From positions 124,001 to 188,000 of the forward strand of contig NZ_JACIEN010000006.1 of assembly GCF_014196925.1 (NCBI RefSeq): a DNA stretch of 64,000 bases. Reading direction: 5' to 3'. Below are positions 8,236-16,853 of the stretch, piece after piece. Below the pieces are notes generated by a model. That model had not been told where the DNA came from, did not search any database, and worked only from the letters and a program-made list of their open reading frames with translations. The position numbers were made by a program, and so were the translations under genes. This DNA comes from Chelatococcus caeni. GTDB lineage: Bacteria; Pseudomonadota; Alphaproteobacteria; Rhizobiales; Beijerinckiaceae. Position 1 is the stretch's first letter, and each line of letters begins with the position of its first letter.

Positions 8236-9480
8236 ATGCAAGTGCCCTCGCAGGAGGCGGCGCTCCGCGCCCCTTCACAACCGCGCCCCGTGGCGATGCC
8301 CGTCAAGCCCTCGCTCGTGGGCATGACGCGCCAGGAGCTGCGCGACAGCCTCGCCGCGCTCGACATCCCCGAGCGCGAGCTGCGCATGCGCGTCGGCCAG
8401 CTGTGGCACTGGATCTACCTGCGCGGCGCCCGCGACTTCGACGTCATGACGACCATCGGCAAGGGCCTGCGCGCGCGGCTCGCCGACGCCTATACGCTGG
8501 CGCGGCCCGAGGTGGTCACCGAGCAGGTCTCGCGCGACGGCACGCGCAAGTGGCTCATGCGCATGCCCTCGACCGGCCCCTTCGACAAGGGCGCCGAGAT
8601 CGAGTGCGTCTACATTCCCGAGGTCGATCGCGGCACGCTCTGCGTCTCGAGCCAGGTCGGCTGCACGCTCAACTGCTCCTTCTGCCACACCGGCACGCAG
8701 AAGCTCGTCCGCAATCTCACCTCCGCCGAGATCGTCGCCCAGGTGATGGTCGCGCGCGACCGGCTCGGCGACTGGCCGGACGAGAGCCCGCCCGAGGGCG
8801 CCTTCGTGCCGAGCGACGGCGGGCGCTTCGTCACCAACATCGTCCTCATGGGCATGGGCGAGCCGCTCTACAACTTCGACAACGTCAAGGCGGCGATGGA
8901 CGTCGTCTGCGACAACGAGGGCCTCGGCATCGGCCGCCGCCGCATCACGCTGTCGACCTCCGGCGTCGTGCCGATGATCGCCCGCGCCGGCGAGGAGATC
9001 GGCTGCATGCTGGCCATCTCCCTGCACGCCGTGCGCGACGACCTGCGCGACGTGCTGGTGCCGCTCAACAAGAAATATCCCATCGCCGAGCTGCTCGAGG
9101 CCTGCCGCACCTATCCCGGCGTCTCCAACGCCAAGCGCATCACCTTCGAGTATGTGATGCTGAAGGGCGTCAACGACAGCGAGGCGGACGCCCGCGCCCT
9201 CGTGCGCCTGCTCAAGGGCATCCCGGCCAAGATCAACCTCATCCCGTTCAATCCCTGGCCGGGCACCGAATACGAATGCTCGGACTGGGAGACGATCGAG
9301 CGCTTCTCGCAGATCGTGTTCGACGCCGGCTATGCGAGCCCCGTGCGCACGCCGCGCGGCCGCGACATCCTGGCGGCCTGCGGCCAGCTCAAGAGCGAGA
9401 CGGAAAAGCTGAGGGCCCGCGCCCGCATGATGCTCGAATCCGGCATCGGCGCCGAGGGCATGTTCTCCGCCGCCGAATAA
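8236..9480 (+). CDS. rlmN: Dual-specificity 23S rRNA m2A2503 / tRNA m2A37 methyltransferase RlmN
   Basis: This radical-SAM enzyme of 414 aa methylates C2 of A2503 in 23S rRNA and A37 in some tRNAs. It has the N-terminal accessory domain ([23 protein letters not shown]). The radical-SAM cluster motif is [14 protein letters not shown], followed by [15 protein letters not shown] and the C-terminal catalytic Cys region ([10 protein letters not shown]). The mechanism uses a methyl-Cys intermediate with this last Cys. The start is ATG at 8236, about 20 bases past the upstream terminator. The first 28 residues are longer than in E. coli and could be trimmed to a later start. Confidence 0.96.
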   Translation: MQVPSQEAALRAPSQPRPVAMPVKPSLVGMTRQELRDSLAALDIPERELRMRVGQLWHWIYLRGARDFDVMTTIGKGLRARLADAYTLARPEVVTEQVSRDGTRKWLMRMPSTGPFDKGAEIECVYIPEVDRGTLCVSSQVGCTLNCSFCHTGTQKLVRNLTSAEIVAQVMVARDRLGDWPDESPPEGAFVPSDGGRFVTNIVLMGMGEPLYNFDNVKAAMDVVCDNEGLGIGRRRITLSTSGVVPMIARAGEEIGCMLAISLHAVRDDLRDVLVPLNKKYPIAELLEACRTYPGVSNAKRITFEYVMLKGVNDSEADARALVRLLKGIPAKINLIPFNPWPGTEYECSDWETIERFSQIVFDAGYASPVRTPRGRDILAACGQLKSETEKLRARARMMLESGIGAEGMFSAAE

Positions 9481-9489
9481 AGGCCCCTC

Positions 9490-9972
9490 ATGCGCTTTCT
9501 CGCCCGGCTCGCCGTCGTCGCCTTCGCGCTCGGGGCCGCCATCACGGCCGGCTTCATCTTCATGGTCATCGCCGGCCTCGGCGAGCCCGCCATGCACGAG
9601 CTCATCGCCGGGCTCGGCTTTGCCGGCTTCTTCGCCCTGTTCGACGCCATCATGAGCGAGGGCGCGCCGGATGCGGCGGCGCTCGCCATCGGCGCCGCGC
9701 TGTGGACGATGGCGCTCATGGTGCTCGTCCTGCCGCCGGTGGTCGCGGCGGTCGTCGGCGAGATCGGCGGCTGGCGTTCCTTCGTCTGGTATGGCGGGGC
9801 GAGCGGCGCCATCAGCGCCGCCGTGCCGTGGGCGGCCGGCGCCGGCCGGGCCGGCGAGGGCGAATTGCGCATCACCTTGCTTCTGTTTCTCACCGGCACG
9901 CTGTCGGGGCTCGTCTATTGGCTCATCGCCGGCCGCACGGCCGGCGTCGAGCGCGGCGAGCCTCCGGCATGA
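9490..9972 (+). CDS. Four-helix integral membrane protein of unknown function
   Basis: I do not recognise this 160-aa protein. It has four hydrophobic segments: residues about 5-28, 36-58, 68-92 and 126-146, separated by short polar loops. The fold is therefore a small four-TM membrane protein without charged catalytic signatures. It starts nine bases after rlmN and ends about 30 bases before the LemA-like gene, so the three may be co-transcribed. Confidence 0.7.
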   Translation: MRFLARLAVVAFALGAAITAGFIFMVIAGLGEPAMHELIAGLGFAGFFALFDAIMSEGAPDAAALAIGAALWTMALMVLVLPPVVAAVVGEIGGWRSFVWYGGASGAISAAVPWAAGAGRAGEGELRITLLLFLTGTLSGLVYWLIAGRTAGVERGEPPA

Positions 9973-10003
9973 GGCCAGATCATTTCAAGAAGGAGTTCAG
10001 TCG

Positions 10004-10582
10004 ATGATCTCGCGCCGATTTGCGCTCGTTGCCGGCCTCGCCGTGATCGTGGCGGCCGCTGCCTGGGTGGCCGTCAGCGCCAACAATGCGCCGCATTACG
10101 GCGCGGCGGCGCGCGAGGCCTGGCGCGAGGTGGAGCAGCAGTTCCGTGCCCGCGCCGACATGGTGCCCGAGATCATCGCCATGGTGGAGACGGTCAACAC
10201 CACCCAGGGGGCTCTCATCGAGCGGCTGCGCGAGGCGCAGGCCGCGGTTCTTGCCCTGCCGCCCCAGCCGGAGGCGCCGACGGATCCCGCACGCTTCCGG
10301 ACCTTCATGGACACTCAGGACAACCTCTCCCGTGCGCTCGGCAAGGTCATGGACCTCATGAACCTCTATCCCGACCGGCGCTCCAACCCCGAGATCCGGC
10401 AGGTGCTCGACGCGCTCGAGACGCGCGAGAACCGCATCGTCGTCGCCCGCAGCGATTTCGTGAGCCTCGCCCGCAACTACAACCTGTCGATCAGCCGCGT
10501 GCCCGACCGCTGGGTGGCGCTCGCCTTCCTCGGGCCCCAGCCGCTCATGATCGAGACCTTCGATCGGCCGCGCAACAGCTGA
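10004..10582 (+). CDS. LemA-like membrane-anchored coiled-coil protein
   Basis: This protein of 192 aa has one N-terminal membrane segment (residues about 7-23) and then a helical domain. The helix REVEQQFRARADMVPEIIAMVETV matches the start of the LemA fold, which normally has an N-x-R-x-D-L-V-P-x-L pattern. Later helices ENRIVVARSDFVSLARNYNLSISRVP correspond to the family motif ending in a Tyr-Asn pair. LemA proteins have no defined biochemical role. AAGGAG at 9989-9994 precedes the ATG. It ends convergent with the LysE gene inside a shared hairpin. Confidence 0.75.
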   Translation: MISRRFALVAGLAVIVAAAAWVAVSANNAPHYGAAAREAWREVEQQFRARADMVPEIIAMVETVNTTQGALIERLREAQAAVLALPPQPEAPTDPARFRTFMDTQDNLSRALGKVMDLMNLYPDRRSNPEIRQVLDALETRENRIVVARSDFVSLARNYNLSISRVPDRWVALAFLGPQPLMIETFDRPRNS

Positions 10583-10604
10583 CGGCAGGCGTTCTCCCGT
10601 CAGC
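10578..10604. repeat. Hairpin containing both convergent stop codons
   Basis: GCTGACGG (10578-10585) and CCGTCAGC (10597-10604) form an 8-bp perfect stem with an 11-base loop. The left arm holds the TGA of the LemA-like gene and the right arm holds the reverse-strand TGA of the LysE gene. No T-tract follows. Confidence 0.55.
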
Positions 10605-11241
10605 GGCCCTGGGTCGCGAGGATCTTCAGCGCGAAGGCGCCGAAGAGGCCGGCGAAGGCGAAGTCGAGCCCGCGCATGATTCGCAGGCGGCCCTTGAGGG
10701 CGTGCACCACCTTGTCCGCCGCCAGGATGAGCAGCACGGCGAGCGGCAGCGAGAAGGCGACGAAGTAGAGGCCGAGGAAGACGAGCTTGGCCGAGGCATG
10801 GGGGTCGCTGGCCGCGACGAACTGCGGCAGGAAGGTCACGAAGAACAGCACGATCTTCGGATTGGTGAGATTGACGCCGATGCCGAGGAGGAAGGTGCGC
10901 GCGAAGGACGCCGGCGGGCGCGCCCCCGCCTTGACGTTGAGCGCCGAGCCGTTGCGGACGGCATCCACGGCGAGCCACAGCAGGTAGAGCGCACCGACCA
11001 CCTTGAGGATGGTGAAGGCCGTCGCCGAGGCTGCGAGCAGGGCCGAGACGCCGAGCGCCGCGAGCAACGTGTGCACGCAGCAGCCGGTGAGCGCGCCGAG
11101 CATGGCGGCGATGCCCGAGCGCCGCCCTTCGGCCATCGTCTTGGCGAGGAAGAGGCTCATGTCCGGCCCGGGCGTGACGAACAGCACGAAACAGGCCAGC
11201 GAATAGGCGATGAGGACGGCGGGATCGGGCAGGAACGTCAT
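10600..11241 (-). CDS. LysE/RhtB-family amino acid exporter
   Basis: This is an inner-membrane exporter of 213 aa with about six membrane helices. The N-terminus carries the family signature FVLFVTPGPDMSLFLAKTMAEGRRSG (split: VTPGPDMSLFLAKT). A further conserved patch is GIGVNLTNPKIVLFFVTFLPQFV. The substrate is probably a neutral or basic amino acid or a homoserine-like compound, not predictable from sequence. The ATG at 11241 follows GAGGTCTCGC. The gene is divergent from gamma-glutamyltransferase across a 115 bp gap containing an inverted repeat. Confidence 0.88.
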   Translation of the reverse strand: MTFLPDPAVLIAYSLACFVLFVTPGPDMSLFLAKTMAEGRRSGIAAMLGALTGCCVHTLLAALGVSALLAASATAFTILKVVGALYLLWLAVDAVRNGSALNVKAGARPPASFARTFLLGIGVNLTNPKIVLFFVTFLPQFVAASDPHASAKLVFLGLYFVAFSLPLAVLLILAADKVVHALKGRLRIMRGLDFAFAGLFGAFALKILATQGR

Positions 11242-11287
11242 GCGAGACCTCGTATGGGCAGCGGCTGCCACTTTTCCACGGCGCGCA

Positions 11288-11347
11288 CCACATGCGGCAT
11301 GTTTATCAGCATGCGGACAAGACGCTAACCTCCACTTTCGCATGTGG
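11288..11347. repeat. Inverted repeat in the lysE/ggt divergent promoter region
   Basis: CCACATGCG (11288-11296) and CGCATGTGG (11339-11347) are exact 9-bp reverse complements, 42 bases apart, between two divergent genes. The spacer also repeats GCATG. It may be an operator; the binding protein is unknown. Confidence 0.35.
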
Positions 11348-11356
11348 AGGAGATCC

Positions 11357-13123
11357 ATGACGTCATTCCGCACCATCCGGCCGCTCCAGGCGCTTCTTGC
11401 CGCCGCTTCCATCGCCGTCGCCGCCCCGCTCGCCCTCGCCCAGCAGCCGGCGGCGACGCCCCCGGCCGGCCAGCCCATCCTCTCCGCCCAGGCGCGGCTG
11501 CTGCCGGTCATCGCGCCGAACGGCATGGTCTCCTCGCAGGAGGCCGAGGCGACGCGCGTCGGCGTCGAGGTGTTGCGCAAGGGCGGCAACGCCGTCGACG
11601 CGGCGGTCGCGGTCGGCTTCGCGCTCGCCGTGACGCTGCCGCGGGCGGGCAATCTCGGCGGGGGCGGCTTCATGCTGGTGCATCTTGCCGAGCGCAACGA
11701 GACCGTCGCCATCGACTATCGCGAAAGCGCGCCCGCCGCCGCGCACCGCGACATGTTCCTCGACGAGAAGGGCGAGCCGGACCCGAAGAAGTCACGCGAT
11801 TCGGGCCTCGCCGTCGGCGTGCCGGGCACTGTTCTCGGCCTTGCCCATGCGCTCGAGAAATACGGCTCGGGCAAGTTCACCCTCGCCGATCTCGTCGCCC
11901 CGGCCGAGCGGCTGGCGCGCGAGGGCATCGCGGTCGAGGACGACCTCGCTGATTCGCTGCCGCAGGCCGCGGCCCGTCTCGGCCGTGATCCGGCGACGGC
12001 CGCCATCTTCCTGAAGGACGGCCGGCCCTTTCACCGCGGCGAACGCCTGGTGCAGACCGATCTCGCCGACACGCTCGCCGCCATCGCCAGGGGAGGGCCG
12101 GATGCCTTCTACCGCGGCCCCGTGGCCGAGAAGATCGCCGCCTCCGTCAAGACGGCGGGCGGCGTCATGACGGTGGAGGATCTTGCCCGCTATCGAGTCA
12201 TCGAGCGCAAGCCCGTGCGCGGCACCTATCGCGGCCACGAGGTGGTGTCGATGCCGCCGCCGAGCTCGGGCGGCGTGCATCTCGTCCAGATCCTCAACGT
12301 CCTCGAGGGCTTCGATCTTGCCGCCATGGGCGCCGGCAGCGCCGACGCGCTGCACGTCATGGCCGAGGCGATGAAGCCGGCCTATGCCGACCGGGCGGCC
12401 TGGCTCGGCGATCCCGACCGCGTCGACGTGCCGGTCCGGGGCCTCACGTCGAAGCTCTATGCCGACAGCCTGCGCGTCGCGCTCGACAAGGACCGCGCCC
12501 GCCGCGCCGAGGAGGTCAAGGCCGGGGATCCCCTGCCGCACGAAAGCGACCAGACGACGCATTTCTCGGTGGTCGACAAGGACGGCAATGCGGTCGCCAA
12601 CACCTATACCCTCAACTTCTCCTACGGCGCCGCCTTTGTCGCCGCCGGCACCGGCGTGCTGATGAACAACGAGATGGACGATTTCGCCGCCAAGGTCGGG
12701 GCGCTCAACGCCTACGGCCTCGTCGGCGGCGAGACCAACAGCGTCGCCCCGGGCGCGCGCCCGCTCTCCTCGATGACGCCCACCTTCCTGTTCAAGGACG
12801 GCAAGCTCGTGCTCGTCACCGGCAGCCCCGGCGGCAGCCGCATCATCACCACGGTGCTGCAGGTCATCGTCAACGTGGTCGACTTCGGCATGAACCTCGC
12901 CGAGGCGGTGGTCGCCCCGCGCATCCACCACCAGTGGCAGCCCGACCGGCTGCTGGCCGAGGGCGGTCTGTCTCCCGACACGCTGAAGATCCTGACCGCG
13001 CGCGGCCAGAAGATCACCGTCGGCGCCACCTCGGGCTCGGCGAATTCGATCATGGTGACGCCGGAGGGGCTCGCCGGCGCGTCCGACACGCGCCAGCGCG
13101 GTACGCTCGCCGCCGGCTACTGA
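11357..13123 (+). CDS. ggt: Gamma-glutamyltransferase (glutathione hydrolase)
   Basis: This is a periplasmic Ntn-hydrolase of 588 aa that cleaves gamma-glutamyl bonds of glutathione and transfers or hydrolyses the glutamyl group. It has a signal peptide (LLAAASIAVAAPLALAQ). The large subunit has GGNAVDAAVAVGFALAV and the substrate-binding YRESAP. The autoprocessing and nucleophile site is SDQTTHFSVVDKDGNAV, where the second Thr begins the small subunit. The small subunit carries SSMTPTFLFKDGKLVLVTGS. Length is typical. GTGGAGGAGATCC lies just before the ATG. A terminator follows. Confidence 0.95.
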   Translation: MTSFRTIRPLQALLAAASIAVAAPLALAQQPAATPPAGQPILSAQARLLPVIAPNGMVSSQEAEATRVGVEVLRKGGNAVDAAVAVGFALAVTLPRAGNLGGGGFMLVHLAERNETVAIDYRESAPAAAHRDMFLDEKGEPDPKKSRDSGLAVGVPGTVLGLAHALEKYGSGKFTLADLVAPAERLAREGIAVEDDLADSLPQAAARLGRDPATAAIFLKDGRPFHRGERLVQTDLADTLAAIARGGPDAFYRGPVAEKIAASVKTAGGVMTVEDLARYRVIERKPVRGTYRGHEVVSMPPPSSGGVHLVQILNVLEGFDLAAMGAGSADALHVMAEAMKPAYADRAAWLGDPDRVDVPVRGLTSKLYADSLRVALDKDRARRAEEVKAGDPLPHESDQTTHFSVVDKDGNAVANTYTLNFSYGAAFVAAGTGVLMNNEMDDFAAKVGALNAYGLVGGETNSVAPGARPLSSMTPTFLFKDGKLVLVTGSPGGSRIITTVLQVIVNVVDFGMNLAEAVVAPRIHHQWQPDRLLAEGGLSPDTLKILTARGQKITVGATSGSANSIMVTPEGLAGASDTRQRGTLAAGY

Positions 13124-13129
13124 CAAGAG

Positions 13130-13155
13130 GCCCGGGCTTACAATCCCGGGCTTTT
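13130..13155 (+). terminator. Intrinsic terminator of ggt overlapping the convergent gene's end
   Basis: GCCCGGG (13130-13136), loop CTTACAAT and CCCGGGC (13145-13151) are followed by TTTT. The hairpin begins seven bases after the ggt stop and covers the stop and last codons of the convergent DUF1223 gene. Confidence 0.75.
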
Positions 13156-13941
13156 GGCGGCGCCGAGGATCGGCCCCGGCGCCTTGCCGGTGCCGCGCTG
13201 CAGGATGAGCACGTAGCCGTCGCATCCGTCCGGGCGGGCGATGTCCTGCGGCAGCATGAAGGTGGCCTCGCGGCCATACCACTTGCCCACCTTCATGATG
13301 CCGCGCACCACGTTGGTATAGATCACCTGCCGGCCGGTGTTCTCGCCACGGCCGATCTTCACGCGCTCGCGGCGCTTCACCGGCATCAGCCACAGCACGC
13401 CCTTCGGCGGGCCCTTCTTCGCCTCGCCCTCGTCCGTGGCGGCGACGTCGGCCGGGCCAACATCCTCATCCCCTTCGGGCGCCGCTGCGACGGAGACGTG
13501 TACCGTCGTCTCGTCTGACGAGATCGTGAGCGGTACGCTCATGGCGCCGGCCTCCTTCTCGGCGGCGAGCGCCGCCTCGACCGCCTTGCGGTCCGAGCCG
13601 ATGGCGTGGCGCTGTCCGTCGATGACCATCTGCGGGGTGTAGACCTGCCGGTCGCCCCGCTGTTCGGCATAGCCGCGCTGGCGGGCGGTGTAGGAGGCGC
13701 TCGCGAGCGTGTCCTTCCAGCCGAGATAGTCCCAGTAGTCCACCGGCAGCGTCAGGGCGACGAGCCCCGTTTTGTCCGCGAGCTCGCCGAGCAGCGCGTC
13801 GGCCGGCGGGCAGGAGGAGCAGCCCTGGCTGGTGAACAGCTCGACCACGCCGCGGACCGCCTGCTCCGCCTGGGCGCGATGCCCGGTGGCGGCGGCGAGA
13901 ACCATGGTTGCGAGGACGAGGCTGGCGGCCCAGCGCTTCAT
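13138..13941 (-). CDS. DUF1223 family secreted thioredoxin-like protein
   Basis: This is an exported protein of 267 aa. The signal peptide is residues about 1-26 (MKRWAASLVLATMVLAAATG, cleavage near RAQA-EQ). The family hallmark VVELFTSQGCSSCPPADALL gives a CxxC within a thioredoxin-like fold, followed by LPVDYWDYLGWKD and VYTPQMVIDG. Between residues about 165 and 200 an acidic low-complexity stretch is inserted. The family has no proven function; a periplasmic redox role is inferred from CxxC. The ATG at 13941 is preceded by GGGATCGG. Confidence 0.82.
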   Translation of the reverse strand: MKRWAASLVLATMVLAAATGHRAQAEQAVRGVVELFTSQGCSSCPPADALLGELADKTGLVALTLPVDYWDYLGWKDTLASASYTARQRGYAEQRGDRQVYTPQMVIDGQRHAIGSDRKAVEAALAAEKEAGAMSVPLTISSDETTVHVSVAAAPEGDEDVGPADVAATDEGEAKKGPPKGVLWLMPVKRRERVKIGRGENTGRQVIYTNVVRGIMKVGKWYGREATFMLPQDIARPDGCDGYVLILQRGTGKAPGPILGAAKSPGL

Positions 13942-14033
13942 GAAGACCGATCCCTTTTCAGAAGGGTCACAATGAAGCGCAAGCCGTGCCGTTGCGAAAG
14001 TCACTTTGCCTTGATCGTGGGCGACGCCCGGCC

Positions 14034-14966
14034 TCATCGCCCCGGAACCCGCCAGCGCCGGTGCATCCACAGCCATTGCTCCGGGTGCTCCCGCACCCAG
14101 CCTTCGACCACTGCCGTCATGGCGGCCATGGCGCCCTCGACGTCGATCTCGCCGTCCGCGTCGCGCGGCAGGTCGATGGGCGGTGTCAGCTCCAGGCGAA
14201 AGCGCAGGCCGGGGAGGCGGATCACCCGCACGCCATGCACCGGACAGTCGAAGCGCCTGGCGAACTTGGCGAGGATCGGGTTGGTCTTGGCCGGGCGGCC
14301 GAAGAAGGGCACCGTGACGCCGCGGGTGAAGTGCTGGTCGATCAGCATGCCGAGATGGCCGCCGCGCTCCAGCACGCTCTGCATGGCGAAGGCTGCGCCC
14401 TGCCGCGCCGCCTCGAGCCCGCCCATGGTGCCGCTGCGCACCTCGTGCACCACGCGGGCGACGGCCGGCGTGTTGGGGGCGCGGAAGACGGCCGTGGCGT
14501 CGAGCCCGTAGCGGGCGGCGCAGATGGCCGGCAGTTCCCAGTTGGCGAGATGGGCGGAGAAGATGATGCCCGGCTTGCCGTCGTCGCGCAGGGCCTCGAA
14601 ATGCTCGATGCCCTTAACCTCCACCCGCGCGTCCGCCTTCGGATTGAAGTGGTCGTAGTCGAAGAGCACGTCGAGATGGGCATATTCGGCGCCGGTGCGG
14701 CCAAGGTTTTCCCACGCGCCGCGCACGATGGCGCGAATCTCGGCCTCGCTCCTGTCCGGAAAGGCCGCGCGCGCATTGGCGAGGCCGACGCGGTGGACAG
14801 GCAGCAGGGGGCCGATGGTGCGGGCGACGGCTCCGCCGAGATTGCTCGCCCGCTCAGGGCCGAGGAGGCGCAGGAAGCCGAAGACGGTCCGCACGAGGCC
14901 GACCATCACGACCTCGGCGACCGCAAGCCCGGCCCGCTCGAGCGCGGAAGCCGGCCTCACGCGCAC
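14034..14966 (-). CDS. lpxXL: Lipid A long-chain acyltransferase (LpxXL-type, LpxL/HtrB family)
   Basis: This inner-membrane acyltransferase of 310 aa is predicted to move the very-long-chain acyl group from AcpXL onto lipid A. It has an N-terminal membrane helix, the catalytic H-x4-E motif in FSAHLANWELPA, and later blocks GHLGMLIDQHFTRGVTVPFFG and EQWLWMHRRWR that are characteristic of LpxL/LpxM. Being last in the acpXL-fabZ-fabF-fabF cluster is the main reason for LpxXL rather than LpxL. The start is a GTG, with AAGGGGCGTG upstream; a second GTG two codons later is possible. It begins 58 bases after the MDR gene. Confidence 0.88.
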   Translation of the reverse strand: MRVRPASALERAGLAVAEVVMVGLVRTVFGFLRLLGPERASNLGGAVARTIGPLLPVHRVGLANARAAFPDRSEAEIRAIVRGAWENLGRTGAEYAHLDVLFDYDHFNPKADARVEVKGIEHFEALRDDGKPGIIFSAHLANWELPAICAARYGLDATAVFRAPNTPAVARVVHEVRSGTMGGLEAARQGAAFAMQSVLERGGHLGMLIDQHFTRGVTVPFFGRPAKTNPILAKFARRFDCPVHGVRVIRLPGLRFRLELTPPIDLPRDADGEIDVEGAMAAMTAVVEGWVREHPEQWLWMHRRWRVPGR

Positions 14967-15024
14967 GCCCCTTCGCGGGCCGGCCGCCGGGTCGATGCCA
15001 TGCGCCGCACCTTCGGCCGCATCG

Positions 15025-16047
15025 TCAGAAGCGCACCAGGATCTTGCCGAAGACCTTGCGGCTCTCGAGCCGCTCCAGCCCTTGCGCGAAATCCTCGAGC
15101 GGGAACACGGTGTCGATCACCGGCGTGAGGCCCGACGCCATCTTGTCGAGCGATTCGCTGATGTTGCGCATCGAGCAGCCGAAGGATCCGAAGATGCGGT
15201 ACTGCTGCTGGAAGAGCTGCATCAGGTTCATGGTCGTCGATACGCCCGAGGTTGAGCCGCAGGTGACGAGCCGGCCGCCGCGCTTGAGGCAGAGCAGCGA
15301 GCCGTTCCACGTGTCGGCGCCCACATGCTCGAAGACGACGTCGACGCCCTTGCGCTTGGTGAGGCGCCTGACCTCGCCCTCGAAACGCTCGTTGCGGTAG
15401 TTGATGACGTAATCGGCGCCGAGCGCCTTCGCCTTCTCGCCCTTCTCGTCGTCGCCGACGGTGGTGTAGACCGTGCAGCCGATGGCCTTCGCCATCTTGA
15501 TGGCGGCGGTGCCGATGCCCGAGCCGCCGGCGTGCACCAGCACGCTCTCGCCCGGCTCCAGCCGCGCATTGTCGAACAGCATGTGCTGCACGGTGCCGAA
15601 GGCGATCGGCGCGCAGGCCGCCTCCTCGAAGGAGACGCCGTCCGGCACCTTCACCACGAGCCGCTGCGGCATGTTGACGAAATCGCAGGCGAAACCGTCG
15701 ATGTGGAAGCCCATGATGCCGCCGACGTTCTCGCACAGGTTGTCGCGGCCCTCGACGCAGGCCCGGCAGGTGCCGCAGGTGCGCGCGCCGTACATGACGA
15801 CCTTGTCGCCGACGTCGACATGCGTCACGTCCTCGCCGATGGCGACGACCGCGCCGGCGGCCTCCGCGCCGACGACGAGCGGCATCTTGCGCTTGGCGAA
15901 GGCCATGCCGCGGAAGCCCCACACGTCGATGTGGTTGAGCCCGACGGCATGGACGCGGATCTGCACCTCGCCGGGGCCGGGATGGGGCGGGTTCTCCACC
16001 TCCTCCAGCCTCAGGTCGCGGTCGCCGTGGAGCCTTAATGCGCGCAT
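15025..16047 (-). CDS. MDR-family zinc-binding reductase of the VLCFA cluster (candidate enoyl reductase)
   Basis: This is a medium-chain dehydrogenase/reductase of 340 aa. The structural zinc lobe is intact, with four Cys in CGTCRACVEGRDNLC. The nucleotide site is VHAGGSGIGTAAIKMAKA. Catalytic zinc ligands appear absent: the usual Cys is Asn in VGLNHIDVW, the usual GHE is GAE, and the third ligand region reads PIAFGTVQHM. That points away from an alcohol dehydrogenase and towards quinone or enoyl reductases. Homologues in this position are annotated as alcohol dehydrogenase in Rhizobium lipid A clusters. Given its neighbours I infer that it reduces the enoyl-ACP intermediate. This is not proven. 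Confidence 0.8.
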   Translation of the reverse strand: MRALRLHGDRDLRLEEVENPPHPGPGEVQIRVHAVGLNHIDVWGFRGMAFAKRKMPLVVGAEAAGAVVAIGEDVTHVDVGDKVVMYGARTCGTCRACVEGRDNLCENVGGIMGFHIDGFACDFVNMPQRLVVKVPDGVSFEEAACAPIAFGTVQHMLFDNARLEPGESVLVHAGGSGIGTAAIKMAKAIGCTVYTTVGDDEKGEKAKALGADYVINYRNERFEGEVRRLTKRKGVDVVFEHVGADTWNGSLLCLKRGGRLVTCGSTSGVSTTMNLMQLFQQQYRIFGSFGCSMRNISESLDKMASGLTPVIDTVFPLEDFAQGLERLESRKVFGKILVRF

Positions 16048-16091
16048 GAGCCTCGCCGTCTCTTCGAAATTCTGGTCTGGGGCGTGCCGCC

Positions 16092-16853
16092 TCAGCGGTG
16101 CACGCCGATCTGTGCGGTGAGCCCGCCGTCGATCGGCAGGACCGTACCCGTGATATAGCCCGCCGGCTCCGAGAAAAGGAAGGCGACGAGGCCGGCGACC
16201 TCTTCCGGCCGGGCGAAGCGGCCGGTCGGGATCTGCTTTTCCATATTGGCGCGATAGGCGGCGTAGGGCGCCATCATATCCGTGTCGATGAAGCCCGGCG
16301 CCACGTAGTTGACGGTGACGCCGCGCTTGGCCGTCTCCACGGCGAGCGTGCGGATGTAGCTGAGGAGCGCACCCTTGGAGGCGGCATAGGCGGCATTGCC
16401 CGGGTTGCCCTGCAGGGCCGCCACGGAGCCGATGACGACGATGCGCCCGGCCCGCGCACGCAGCATGGTGCGCATCAGGCTCTTGGCGATCTGGGTCAGC
16501 GACCAGAAATTGACCTGCATCGCCGCTTCCGCCTTGTCCTGCGCCATCATGGCCGCGAGCGCGTCGTAGGACTGGCCGGCATTGTGAACGAGGCCGAAAT
16601 AAGCCGTCTCCTCGACGGCCGCGCAGAAGGCGTCGAGCGCCGCTCGGTCGGCCAGGTCGAGCGCGAGCGTCCGCACCGAGCGGCCGGGATGGGCCTGTTC
16701 GAGCTCCGCGGCGAGGGCCTCGGCCGCCTCGGCCGAGGCCCGGTAGGTGAAATCGACGTCGAAGCCCTGCGCCACGAGCGCGCGCACGATGGCCCCGCCG
16801 ACGCCCTTGGCGCCGCCGGTGACGAGGACGCGCCTTGCGGTTTCGCCGCTCAT
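16092..16853 (-). CDS. 3-oxoacyl-ACP reductase-like SDR (FabG-type) in the VLCFA cluster
   Basis: This short-chain reductase of 253 aa has VTGGAKGVGGAIVRAL for nucleotide binding, VHNAGQ, and the catalytic Ser and YAASK in GSVAALQGNPGNAAYAASKG. The FabG-like C-terminus reads GFIDTDMMAPY and ITGTVLPIDGGL. Its start overlaps the stop of the upstream ketosynthase (ATGA), so it is made with that enzyme. In this setting it most likely reduces the 3-oxoacyl-AcpXL intermediate, the step between condensation and FabZ dehydration. It is a dedicated copy, not the housekeeping fabG, which normally sits with fabD and acpP. Confidence 0.86.
   Translation of the reverse strand: MSGETARRVLVTGGAKGVGGAIVRALVAQGFDVDFTYRASAEAAEALAAELEQAHPGRSVRTLALDLADRAALDAFCAAVEETAYFGLVHNAGQSYDALAAMMAQDKAEAAMQVNFWSLTQIAKSLMRTMLRARAGRIVVIGSVAALQGNPGNAAYAASKGALLSYIRTLAVETAKRGVTVNYVAPGFIDTDMMAPYAAYRANMEKQIPTGRFARPEEVAGLVAFLFSEPAGYITGTVLPIDGGLTAQIGVHR

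Noticed and set aside
15025-16047. Alcohol dehydrogenase assignment for the MDR gene
   Set aside because: The catalytic zinc ligands expected in alcohol dehydrogenases are not present at the usual positions.
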